Below are positions 50,696-61,100 of a stretch of 64,000 nt of DNA, piece after piece; within the stretch, counting starts at the first letter, position 1; every line of letters starts with the position of its first letter. A program made the position numbers and the translations under genes. Below the pieces are notes generated by a model. That model saw only the letters and a list, made by a program, of their open reading frames with translations. It was not told the DNA's origin and made no database searches. The stretch spans positions 86,214 to 150,213 of the forward strand of contig NZ_JAHBGF010000019.1 of assembly GCF_018390695.1 (NCBI RefSeq). Reading direction: 5' to 3'. The DNA is from Ancylobacter sonchi. GTDB lineage: Bacteria > Pseudomonadota > Alphaproteobacteria > Rhizobiales > Xanthobacteraceae.

Positions 50696-52402
50696 ATGAA
50701 AGTACCGGCGCACGGCCCATCCGCTACGGCGATCAATTCCGCCTTCCGTTCCTGCCGCCGGCCGCTGCTGGGCGTGGGCGCCTTCAGCTGCGTCATCAAC
50801 CTTTTGATGCTGACCGGCCCGTTCTTCATGCTGCAGGTCTATGACCGCGTGCTGGCGAGCCGCAGCGTGCCGACCTTGGTGGCGCTGCTGGTGCTAGCGG
50901 CGGTGCTCTACGCTTTTCAGGGACTGCTCGACCTCATCCGCGCCCGCATCCTCGTGGGCGTGGGCATGCGGCTCGACGCCAATCTGCGTCGCCTCGCCTT
51001 CGACCTGATGTCCGGGCTGGCGCTGCGCCGTGGCGCGGATGGCAATAGCCAGCAGCCGCTGCGCGATCTCGACCAGATCCGGCAGTTCGTCTCCGGCCAG
51101 GGCCCGATCGCCATGTTCGACCTGCCCTGGGTGCCGCTCTATCTCGGGCTGCTCTTCGTCTTCCATCCGCTGCTGGGACTGGTCGGCCTCGGCGGCATCG
51201 TCGTGCTGTGCGGCTTCATGCTGGTGACGGAGTTCTCCACCAAGGCGCCGCAGCGCGAGGTGGCCAAGCGCTCGGTCACCCGCAATGCCCTCGCCGATAC
51301 CTATTCGCGCAATATCGAGGCGATCGGGGCGCTGGGCATGGGCGAGGCGCTGCGCAGGCGCTGGGAGCAGGCCCACGACGCCTATCTCGCTGACAACCGC
51401 AAGGCGACCTACGTCTCCGGCGATCTCGTCGCCTCCAGCAAGTCGTTCCGCTTCCTGCTGCAGTCGCTGATGCTGGCGGCCGGCGCCTTCCTGGTGATCG
51501 GCGGCGAGGCGTCGGGCGGCGTGATGATCGCCGCCTCGATCATCTCCTCGCGCGCCCTCGCCCCGGTCGAGCTGGCGATCGCCAATTGGCGTGGCTTCGT
51601 CGCCGCCCGGCAGGGCTATGCCCGGCTGGTGGCGCTGGCGCGGGAAATCCCGGCGAGCGCCGCTCCCATGCCGCTGCCGGCGCCCGTCGCCCGCCTCGAC
51701 GTCGCCGCGCTCGCGGTGGCCGCGCCCGGCCAGCCCCGGCCGATCATCGCCGGCATCACCTTCAATGTCGCCGCCGGCAGCGCGGTGGGGGTGATCGGCA
51801 CCAGCGGATCAGGTAAGTCCACTTTGGCGCGGGGCCTCGTCGGCGCGTGGCCGGGCTCCAAGGGCAGCGTCCGGCTCGACGGTGCCGCCATCGAGCAATG
51901 GGACCGCGACGCGCTCGGCCGCCATATCGGCTATCTGCCGCAGGACGTCGTACTGTTCGACGGCACGGTGGCGGAGAACATCGCCCGCTTCCAGCCCGAT
52001 CCCGAACCCGCGGCCATCATCGCCGCCGCCACGCGCGCCGGCGTGCACGACTTGATCCTGCGCCTGCCCAATGGGTACGACACCCGGCTCGGCGAAGGCG
52101 GCGCCGCGCTGTCCGGCGGCGAGCGCCAGCGCGTGGCGCTCGCCCGCGCGCTTTATGGCGAGCCGTTCCTCATCGTGCTGGACGAGCCCAACTCCAATCT
52201 CGACGCCGCCGGCGAGACCGCGCTGACGCAGGCGATCCGGTGGGCGCGGGAGACCGGGCGGGTGGTGGTGGTCATCGCCCACCGGCCGAGCGCTCTCGCG
52301 GCGGTCGATCTGGTGCTGATGCTGGCGGACGGCAAGCAGCAGGCCTTCGGCCCCCGCGCCGAGGTGCTCGGTCGCGTGCTCAAGCAGCCGGTGGCCGCAT
52401 GA
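50696..52402 (+). CDS. prtD: Type I secretion ABC transporter (PrtD/HlyB-like permease-ATPase)
   Basis: A 568-residue half-transporter: six membrane segments in the first ~300 residues, then an ATPase with Walker A GTSGSGKSTLARGLVG (about residue 365), signature LSGGERQRVALARAL and Walker B FLIVLDEPNSNLDAAGE. It lacks an N-terminal C39 peptidase, so it belongs to the PrtD/AprD group that exports C-terminally signalled RTX proteins. Its stop overlaps the start of the adaptor gene (ATGA). The outer-membrane TolC partner is not in the window. The RTX protein at 55108-61425 is the obvious substrate. Confidence 0.93.
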   Translation: MKVPAHGPSATAINSAFRSCRRPLLGVGAFSCVINLLMLTGPFFMLQVYDRVLASRSVPTLVALLVLAAVLYAFQGLLDLIRARILVGVGMRLDANLRRLAFDLMSGLALRRGADGNSQQPLRDLDQIRQFVSGQGPIAMFDLPWVPLYLGLLFVFHPLLGLVGLGGIVVLCGFMLVTEFSTKAPQREVAKRSVTRNALADTYSRNIEAIGALGMGEALRRRWEQAHDAYLADNRKATYVSGDLVASSKSFRFLLQSLMLAAGAFLVIGGEASGGVMIAASIISSRALAPVELAIANWRGFVAARQGYARLVALAREIPASAAPMPLPAPVARLDVAALAVAAPGQPRPIIAGITFNVAAGSAVGVIGTSGSGKSTLARGLVGAWPGSKGSVRLDGAAIEQWDRDALGRHIGYLPQDVVLFDGTVAENIARFQPDPEPAAIIAAATRAGVHDLILRLPNGYDTRLGEGGAALSGGERQRVALARALYGEPFLIVLDEPNSNLDAAGETALTQAIRWARETGRVVVVIAHRPSALAAVDLVLMLADGKQQAFGPRAEVLGRVLKQPVAA

Positions 52403-53766
52403 TCGCCCTTCGTTCCCTGTTCGAGCGCCTGCGCGCTCGCCTCGCTGCGGCTCTTGCCTCCCGCCCCACCACAGCCGCGACCGGGGACGGCATCGAGCGC
52501 CATCTCATGGTCGGCACCGCCGTCACCCTGCTGCTGGTCCTCGGCGGCGGCGGGTGGGCGGCGATGGCGGCGCTCAACGGCGCGGTGGTCGCCTCCGGCA
52601 CCTTCGTGGTGGAAAGCTCCGGCAAGCGCATCCAGCACCCGGAAGGCGGCGTGGTCGGCGCGATCGCGGTGAAGAACGGCCAGCATGTCGAGACAGGGGA
52701 AACCCTGCTGCGGCTCGACGACACCGTCACTCTCGCCAATCTGATGGTGGTCGATACCCAGCTCGTCGAGCTGTCGGCCCGCCGCGCCCGCCTTGAAGCC
52801 GAGCGCGACGGCGCGGCATCCGTGCAGCATGCCGAGGACCTCGTGACCCGCCGTGCCGAGGCGAATGTCGCGCGCGCCCTTGACGGCGAGGTCAGCCTGT
52901 TCGTCTCGCGACGTGCCGCCATGGACGGGCAGGTCTCGCAATTGCACACCCGCATCGAGCAGCTCGGCGACGAGGTCGGCGGGCTCGATGCCCAGATCGC
53001 CGCCAAGGGCGTCGAGCTCGGCTTCATCGGCGAGGAGATCGACGGCGTCGAGACGCTGCACAAGAAGGGCCTCGTGCCGCTCACCCGGCTGCGCGCGCTC
53101 CAGCGCGACGCCGCGCGCATCTCCGGCGAGCGGGGACAGTTGCAGGCCGATCTGGCGCGCACCCACGGGCGCATCAGCGAGACCGAGCTGCAGATCCTCC
53201 AGCTCGACCAGGACCGCCGCGCCGAGGTGATCGGGGAACTGCGCGACATCGAGGGCAAGTGGGCCGAATTGCAGGAGCGCCGCATCGCCGCGCAGGACAA
53301 GCTCACCCGTGTCGAGTTGCGCGCGCCGGTGTCCGGCATCGTGCACCAGCTCGATGTCCACACGGTGGGCGGCGTCGTCTCGCCGGGCCAGACGGTGATG
53401 ATGATCGTGCCCGGCAACGACGCGCTGGTGATCGAGGCGAAGATCGCCCCGGCCGACATCGACCAGATCGCCATCGGCCAGCACGCCGAGATCCGGCTGG
53501 TCGCCTTCAACCAGAAGACCACGCCGGAGATCGCGGGCACGGTGTCGCGCGTGGCCGCCGACCTGACCACCGACGAGCGGGCCGGGCTGAGCTACTACGT
53601 CGCCCAGATCACCCTGCCGCCGGATCAGGTCGACCGGCTCGACGGCCTGAAGCTGATACCCGGCATGCCGGCGGAGATCTTCCTCCGGACCGGCGAGCGC
53701 ACCGCGCTCAGCTATTTCGTCAAGCCGCTTCAGGACCAGATTGCCCGCGCGCTGCGCGAGGACTGA
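52399..53766 (+). CDS. prtE: HlyD-family periplasmic adaptor of type I secretion
   Basis: A 455-residue membrane-fusion protein: short cytoplasmic N-terminus, one membrane helix (LMVGTAVTLLLVLGGGGWAAM), lipoyl-like halves flanking a long coiled coil (residues about 105-300, rich in Glu/Arg/Leu heptads), then a beta-barrel (VELRAPVSGIVHQLDVHTVGGVV ... APADIDQIAIGQHAEIRLVAFNQ). It links the ABC exporter to TolC. Overlaps the ABC gene by 4 bp. Its last 47 bp overlap the end of a convergent LysR gene. Confidence 0.93.
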   Translation: MIALRSLFERLRARLAAALASRPTTAATGDGIERHLMVGTAVTLLLVLGGGGWAAMAALNGAVVASGTFVVESSGKRIQHPEGGVVGAIAVKNGQHVETGETLLRLDDTVTLANLMVVDTQLVELSARRARLEAERDGAASVQHAEDLVTRRAEANVARALDGEVSLFVSRRAAMDGQVSQLHTRIEQLGDEVGGLDAQIAAKGVELGFIGEEIDGVETLHKKGLVPLTRLRALQRDAARISGERGQLQADLARTHGRISETELQILQLDQDRRAEVIGELRDIEGKWAELQERRIAAQDKLTRVELRAPVSGIVHQLDVHTVGGVVSPGQTVMMIVPGNDALVIEAKIAPADIDQIAIGQHAEIRLVAFNQKTTPEIAGTVSRVAADLTTDERAGLSYYVAQITLPPDQVDRLDGLKLIPGMPAEIFLRTGERTALSYFVKPLQDQIARALRED

Positions 53767-54664
53767 CGGCCGGCGCTTCCTTGGCCGCCTCTTTGGACAC
53801 CCCCTGGAACGCTTCCTGCGCGCAGGCGAAGAAATCGTCGATGAGCGGCGCCCGCCGCCGCTCGTCAAGGCAGATGACATATTCGTCGATCATGATGCCG
53901 GCGTCGCGGATCGGCACGAAGCGCAGCCGGCTGTCATGGCCGAACTCCAGATCGGCGATGACGCCGAGGCCGAAGCCGGCCGCCACCGTCTCGCGCACGC
54001 CCTCGCGCGTCGAGACTTCCAGCACCGCGCCTAGCGACACCCGGCTCTCTTCGAGATTCTGCTCGAACACCGCGCGGGTCCGCGAGCCGCGCTCGCGCAG
54101 TACGAAATTGATCCCCTGAAGATCGTGCAGCCCGACGCTGGCGTGCCGCGCCCAGTCGTGCTCCGCCGGGACCAGCAGGCCGATCCGCATCCGGGCCAGC
54201 GGCTGGACTTTCAACCGCTCGTCCTTCGGCCGCTCGGCGGTGATGCCGACATCGGCGCGGAATTGCAGCAGCTGTTCGATGACGCTGTCGGAATTGTGCA
54301 CCTGCAACGAGAAGACGAGGTTGGGCCGCCGCCGGCGCAGCGCCCGCAATATGGGCAGCGAATGCACCACGCCATCGGCGGCGACGCGTAGCTGGCCGCC
54401 ATCGATCTTCCGGCTCTTGAGGAGATTGGCCGCCTCGGCCAGCGTGGCGAACAGGCGCGAGGTCACCTGGTAGAGGCGCTCGCCATCGGCGGTGAGGGTG
54501 ACGCCGCGCGGGCCTCGCTCGAACAGCGACAAACCGGACGCCGCTTCGAGCTGGCGTACCTGGTTGGACAGGTTCGACTGGCTGATCGCCGTCTCGCGCG
54601 CCGCCTGGGAATACCCTCCGGCGGCCGCGACATAGTGGAAGGCGCGAAGCTGGGTGATCGACAA
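53720..54664 (-). CDS. LysR-family regulator
   Basis: A 314-residue LysR-type regulator. HTH: LRAFHYVAAAGGYSQAARETAISQSNLSNQVRQLEAASG, then the effector domain with VAADGVVHSLPILRALRRRRPNL and VHNSDSVIEQLL. It starts with TTG, preceded by GGAGG at five to seven bases. It lies between the secretion genes and the RTX gene, overlapping the adaptor gene at its 3' end, and is the natural candidate regulator of the secretion system, though there is no direct evidence. Confidence 0.88.
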   Translation of the reverse strand: MSITQLRAFHYVAAAGGYSQAARETAISQSNLSNQVRQLEAASGLSLFERGPRGVTLTADGERLYQVTSRLFATLAEAANLLKSRKIDGGQLRVAADGVVHSLPILRALRRRRPNLVFSLQVHNSDSVIEQLLQFRADVGITAERPKDERLKVQPLARMRIGLLVPAEHDWARHASVGLHDLQGINFVLRERGSRTRAVFEQNLEESRVSLGAVLEVSTREGVRETVAAGFGLGVIADLEFGHDSRLRFVPIRDAGIMIDEYVICLDERRRAPLIDDFFACAQEAFQGVSKEAAKEAPAVSPRAARGQSGPEAA

Positions 54665-55052
54665 TCCTGCCTCCGATGCGGCGCCGGCAGGAGCCGAAGA
54701 TCGCCGGCCAGGAGCGGAGGCGCGTCTCGGCGACCGGCCTGCCCGTCGCGTGAAGACGCCCCTATATCGGCCTTCGGCAGACAGGTTGATGACAGAGCCT
54801 TACCCCGTTGATCGCGTCAATCTCCATAGTGGTTCCACGCTTATCATAGGTTTTAATTGTAGCGCGGCACACGGGATCGTCAGCAGACTTGGCGTCAATA
54901 CGCGGGTGTCGCATCTATTCGCGTTCGACGACGAAGCGAAATAGCCACGACATCGCGCGCGGCGGCAACAGAATTTGCCTGAATCTTCGACAATAGACCA
55001 GGGCACGCGTCTGCCACGAACTGACGACAGGCGTGTCCCGGGCTTGCATAGG
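54665..55052. other. Intergenic region between LysR start and RTX terminator
   Basis: About 390 bp, moderately AT-rich from 54780 to 54990, with the promoter of the LysR gene. The short open frame at 54654-54944 starts in the divergent region without a ribosome site and I do not call it. Confidence 0.5.
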
Positions 55053-55097
55053 AAAAAAGAAGGGGCGCCGCCGACCCGGACGGATCGGCGGCGCCCC
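55053..55097 (-). terminator. Rho-independent terminator of the RTX gene
   Basis: A perfect 13-bp GC stem (55062-55074 and 55085-55097) with a ten-base loop. Read on the minus strand it lies 11 bp after the RTX stop codon and is followed by TTCTTTTTT, a textbook terminator. Confidence 0.9.
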
Positions 55098-55107
55098 CTT
55101 TTTCGGA

Positions 55108-58100
55108 TCACGAGAACTGGAAGTCGTCGGCGCCGAAGCGGTTCTTGGTCATGTCCTCGACCAGCACCGTGTTGTTGCCGCTGTCGTCCAGCTGGATCAC
55201 CACGCCCTCGGCGGTGTCGATCATCGCCGCCAGCACCTCGTCGAAGGTGGCGAAGTCCAGCGCGCTGAACTCGATCACGTCGCCGGTGGTGAAGTCGATG
55301 ATCACGTCCGACCCGGCATTCTCGGTGAACACGAAGGTGTCGTCGCCGAGCCCGCCCTTGAGCACGTCGTCGCCCTCGCCGCCACGCAGCCTGTCATTGC
55401 CGAGGCCGCCATCGATGTAGTCGTCGCCGCCGCCGCCCCAGAAGCGGTCGTTGCCGTTGCCGCCGAGGAGGACGTCGTCATCCGCGCCACCGGCCAGCTG
55501 GTCGTCGCCGTTGCCACCTTCCAGCAGGTCGTCGTCGCCGCCGCCCGACAGCTTGTCATTGCCATTGCCACCGATCAGATGATCGTTGCCATAGCCGCCC
55601 AGCAGGTAGTCATTGCCGTTGCCGCCCTCGACGACGTCGTCGCCGGCACCGCCATTGAGGTGGTCATTGCCCGCGCCGCCTTGCAGCAGGTCGTCGCCGG
55701 TCTGGCCGAGCAGCGTGTCGTCGCCATTGCCGCCGACGACCACGTCGTCTCCCGCCCCGCCGTCGAGTTCGTCATCGCCATTGCCGCCGTCGAGCTGGTC
55801 GTCGCCGTCGCCACCCTTCAGCAGGTCGTTGCCCTCGCCGCCGGAAAGCTGGTCGTCGCCGTAATAGCCGAACAGCTTGTCGTTGCCGCCGCCGCCCGAC
55901 AGCACGTCGTCGTCCTGTCCGCCCGCGAGGCGGTCATTGCCCGGGGTGCCCTGCGTGCCGGAGACGACGTCAAGCTCCACGCTGGCGGTGGAGGTGCCGC
56001 CCTTGCCGTCGGTGACGGTGTAGCTGAACGAGGCCGTGCCCTCGAAGCCCGCGGCCGGGGTGAACACCACATTGCCGTCGGCGTCGAGGCTCACCGTGCC
56101 GCCCACCGCGTCGGCGACCGACAGGATGTGCAGCGCGTCGGCATTGGCGTCGGTGTCGTTGGCGAGCAGCAGCGCCGCCGCCAGCGTCAGCACCTGGCCG
56201 GCGCGGGCGGTGAAGCCCTCGTCGTCCGCCGCCACCGGCGCGGTGTTCTCCGGCTCGTCCGCCTCGAGCGACACCACCGTCACATTGTCATAGGTGACGC
56301 CGCTGCCGGCATGCCAGTTGTAGAGGCCGAAGGTGCCCTTCTCGGTGTCGTGGATCTCGATCGGCTTGGTGAACAGCGCCGTGCCGTTCAGCCAGACCTG
56401 CAGCTTGCCGTCGACGATGTCGGCCCGCAGCGTGTTGGTGCCGGCGGTGTCGTAGCGCGTCGGGCCCTGCCAGAGCGTCTGCTCGATGCCGTCCTTGAGG
56501 CTGAACAGCTGCGGCAGGCCGGTCTGGTTGTCGAGCTCGAACTTGTAGTAGTTCTCGGCGTCCTGGTAGTGCAGCAGCAGGCCGACACCGCCGCCCGAGG
56601 TCGAGGTGAAGGTGGTCTCGACGCTGTAGTCCTCCCACTCCGAGGCGCCTTCGCCTTCATAGACGGCGTAGGTGCCCTTGCGCAGCGCGTAGATGCCGTC
56701 GCCGAGCGGGCTCCAGTTCAGGCTCCACTGCGAGGAGGGCGCCGTGTCGCCGGTGCCGCCGAGCTGGCGGCTGTAGCGGTCGGAGGTCTGCTGCAGCACG
56801 CCGTCGACCACCGCCCAGCTGGCGGCGTTGCCGAGCTCGCCCTCGTCGACGAAGCGGAAGCCCTGGGCGAGGCCGTCGGAGAAGTCCTCGTTCACCAGCA
56901 CCTTGTCGGCGGCGACGATCTCCACCTTCATGGTGTCGCTGGAGGTGCCGCCGGCATTGGCGAGGTCGAGGCGGATCAGGTGCTCGCCGGTGCCGAGCGA
57001 GACGGTACCCTCGGCGCCGTTGGCGAGCGCTTCGCCGTCCTCGCTCCAGCCAACCGTGGTCTCGCCGGTCAGGCCGTTGCTGGAGAGCGCCGACAGGTCG
57101 ATGTCGACCTTGCCGTCGCCATCGGTGTCGATGACGCGGATGGCCTTGCCGGCATCGGCGATCAGCGTGCCCTTCTGGACGAGGATGTCGTCGAAGAACA
57201 CCTGCCGCTGGCCTTCCGACCAGACGCCGACCGTGCCGCCGGACAGTGGGCTCTCATCGGTGACCGGGCCGCCGAACAGCGCCTCGCCGTCCACGGACGC
57301 ATAGAGCTTGCCGTCCGCTACCGCGAACTCCACCGCGAAGGCGCGGTCGAACGGGGTGGTCGCCGCCTCTGAGGCGAGCACCGTCTGGACGCCGCCCTGC
57401 ACGCGGATGAGCTTGTGGGCGTTCTCGGCGATGTCGAAGGACAGGAGATAGTAGTTCTGCGCGTCGGTGTAGTAGGCGACGACGCCGAGGCCGAGCTGGT
57501 CCTCGGCGGTCAGCGTGGCGGAGACGGTGTAGCCGTTCCACGCCGCGCTGCCGGCGCCGGCCCAGGCCATGATGCCCGAGGCGCCGTCATAGGCGCGCAG
57601 CATGCCTTCCGGCGCCGCGATGCCCTCGACCACGGTATCGCGCGACTGCACGGAGCCGGCGACCTGCCAGCGGGCGCCCGGCGCGGTCCAGCCATCGGCG
57701 TTGCCGTCGTTGAAGTTCTCCGACAGCAGCGTGTCGCCGTCGGTCACGGTGACGCGCACGGTGTCGGTCGACACCGTGCCGTCGGTGGCGGTGGCGCGCA
57801 GCGTCAGCTGGTGCACGCCGGCGCCGAGCGCGAGCTCGGCCTGCGCGGTGGTGGCGACCACTTCGCCATCGGCGTTCAGCCACTCATAGCCGGCGATCTG
57901 GCCGAGCTTGTCGACCGAACCCTTGGCGTCGAGGCTCACCGTCGCGGTGCCGTCCTCGCCGGCGGCCACGGTCTGGCCGTCGCCCGCCTCGGCGCGGAAC
58001 TGCGCGACCGGGGTGCCGAGATCGGCGTCGATCTCTTCCTCATGCTCGCGCAGCTCGCCGGTCAGCTGAGTGCCGGAGCCGTCGCCGATCACCTGCGACA

Positions 58101-61100
58101 TCGAGCCATTGCCGAGATTGGCCTGCAGGTTGCCGTTGGTGAAGTCGAACTGCACCATGTTGGCGTCGGACAGCAGCTCGGTGAACGGACCTGAGGCGGT
58201 CGGGCCGCCCAGTTCCGCCACTTCCTCGGCGCTGAGAGTCTTCTCAACGAAGGCGAAGGACGACATCGAGAAATCGGTGGTCTCGCCGCTGTCGTCGGCG
58301 AAGATCAGGAAGCCCTTCTCGCTGATGTTGAAGGCCGAGCCGACGGTCTGCGTGCCTTGCAGCTCGCCGTTGACGTACTTGTTCATGGTGTAGGTGGAGC
58401 CGCCCTCGCCGACACGCTCCAGGGTGATGACGAGGCGGATGTACTCGCCGAGCGGAACGACGCCCTCGTCCTGACCGTTGGTGCCGATCAGCGCGTGGTC
58501 GCCGGCATTGTTCAGCCAGAGGTCGCCATCGGTGATGTTGTTGAGGTCGCTCTGGAAGATCGAGGTCAGGCCGATGGTGGTCGGCAGCTTGACGTCGTAG
58601 ACCAGCGTGTAGTTGGCATAGGTGCTGCCGGAAGAGGGCTCGAAGCCCGGCGTCACCTTGATGCCGTTGGCGGGATCGAACTTCGGCGCATTGATCACGC
58701 CGCTGTCGCCGTCAGGCAGAGCCTCGGTGCCGAAGCCGACCGGCTGCGTCACTTCGGTCGGGCCGCTGCTGCCGTCGCCGCCCATGCCGTCGCGCGAGGG
58801 CTCCTCGTCGCCGCGCGAGCCGGTGAGGTACTCGTCCTTCGCCGAGAGATAGGTCTCGGTGTAGACCTTGCCGTTGTCGGGATCGATGGTGATCAGGCGG
58901 ATGGCGCCGTTGCCGCCATTGCCGCCCTCGGTGGCGTCGCCATTGCCGGTCGCCTCCAGCGAGACGCCGTTCTGGTAGTTGACGAACATCTGGTAGACCG
59001 GCTGGCCGGCCTCGTTGTAGCTGACGATGGTCTCCGCGCCGTCACCGAACACGTGGCCGGAGAACACGAAGGACACGTTGGTGTGGCTGTAGATCAGGTC
59101 CTGCCACATGTCCTCGCCGTCATTGGCGTTCTCGGCGCTGTTGCCGACGCCGTAGTCCTTGCCGGTGCCCTCGCCGAACAGCGGGCCGGAGTAGTTGTCC
59201 GCCCGCGTGCCCATATTGGTGTAGTGGTGGGTGGTGACGATGGCGCGGTAGTCGGAATGCGCGTCGAGCACCTCGCCGGCCCAGCGCAGCACGTCATCGC
59301 GGGCGCCGAATTCGAGCGAGAGGTTGATCCACTTGGTGCCGTCGGCGCCCTCGAAGGTGTACCAGGCGTTCTTGGTCTCGCCGGCCTCCTGGTCGTAGAC
59401 GCCGCCGAGCGTCGAATGCTCCTGCATGTAGTCGACGTCGAAATACTGGCTCTGCAGCGAGGTGTAGTTGCTGGCGCCGCCGCCCTGGTCATGGTTGCCC
59501 GGCAGCATGGCGTAGGGCACCACGCCGTTGAGCTTTTCGAACGCTTCCTTGGCGATCGCCCATTCGCTGGCGGTGTTGCCGGAGGTTACGTCGCCGACGC
59601 TGGTCACGAAGCGCAGGTTCAGCATCTCGGCATTGTCGGCCAGCCACTGGGTCATGCCGTTGAAGGTCTGCTGGCCGGTGCCGGGGAACACATAGTCCTG
59701 GGTGTCGGGCAGCACGGCGATGGTGTAGGCGTTCGGGCCGGCGACGCGGACGCGGAAGTCGTCGGTATAGACCTGGCCGGCGGCGTCGACCGCCTCGATG
59801 TGCACGTCGGAGCGGCCGAGCGCCTTGGCGTCGATCTCCAGCTTGTTGCCGTCGATCAGGCGGGCGCCGACGGCCTCGCCGTCCGAATTGGTCAGGGTGA
59901 AGGTCAGGCCTTCGGCGGTGAAGTGCGCGCCGAGGTCGATGACGACGGTGTCGGCATCCGGGGTCAGCATCATGTCGGCGATCGAGCGCAGCTGGATCGG
60001 CTCGCCCTCGCCGCCGTCCACCGGCGGGGCGGAGACCGCCGGCACGCCGGCCTCGAGCGGGCTCTCGACGGTCAGTTCGGTATTCTCGGGGACCAGCGTG
60101 CCGGTGCCGAGGGTGGCGTCGAGCGTGCCGTCGGTGAAGCGGAACTCGGTGCCGTTGGCGGCGAGGAAGTCCGGCTCGAGGATCGCCGGCACGATGCCGT
60201 CGGCGCTGGGCCCGCCGATCGCCTTCATCTGCGTGTCGTTCAGCGCCACTTCGACATAGGCGATGTTGGAGACGTGCACCGGGGAGGTCTCGCCGTCCTC
60301 GTCGGTGAAGATGAGGAAGCCGGCGGCCTTGTCGATGGTGTAGCGGTCGAGGCTGGTGGAGGTCTGCGTGCCGACCAGATCGCCGTTGATGTACTTGTTG
60401 ATCTGGACCTCGCCGTCTTTCTGCTCGACGGTGAAGGCGATGCGGTTCCAGGTGTCGAGCTTGGCCTCGCCCTGGTAGTTGCCGCCGATGCCGATGCCGT
60501 AGCTGTCGCCGCTCACCTTGCCGAACAGGTCGCTGTCGCTGCCATTGGCGGCGTCGCTCTGGAAGAACGGAATCCAGCCGTTGTTGCCTTCCGAGGACAC
60601 GTAGATGTCGAAGGCAATGGTGAATTCGGTCGCGGTGCCGGTGCCGCCGGGGGTGAGCTTGATCGTCTGGTCGGGCGCGCCGGCCGGGATCGACAGCAGC
60701 TGGTCGGCCAGCGGAACCTCCGGTACGCCTGCATCCGCGGCGGTCTCGACGACGACCTCGGTCCCGGCCGGGGTGAGGGTCGCCGCGCCGAAGGTGGCCT
60801 CCAGCGTGCCGTCGTTGAAGCGGAATTCCGAGCCGTTGGCAGCGGTGAAGGCGGCATCGGCGGCAGAGACGATGCCCTCGCCATTGGCGGTGCCGAGCGC
60901 GGCGATCTGCGCGTCGGTCAGCACCGTCTCGGCATAGGCGAAGTTGCTAAGGTGGATGGGCGAGGTCTCGCCATCCTCGTCGGAGAAGATCAGGAAACCG
61001 GCGGCCTTGTCGATGGCGTAGCGGTCGAGGCTGCCCGAGGACTGGGAGCCGATCAGCTCGCCATTGATGTACTTCTTGATGGTGACTTCGGTCTCGCCGG

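Noticed and set aside
55335..55945. Regular DNA repeats that might suggest a CRISPR or satellite array
   Set aside because: They are in phase with the 27-bp unit coding for RTX nonapeptides inside the large RTX gene.
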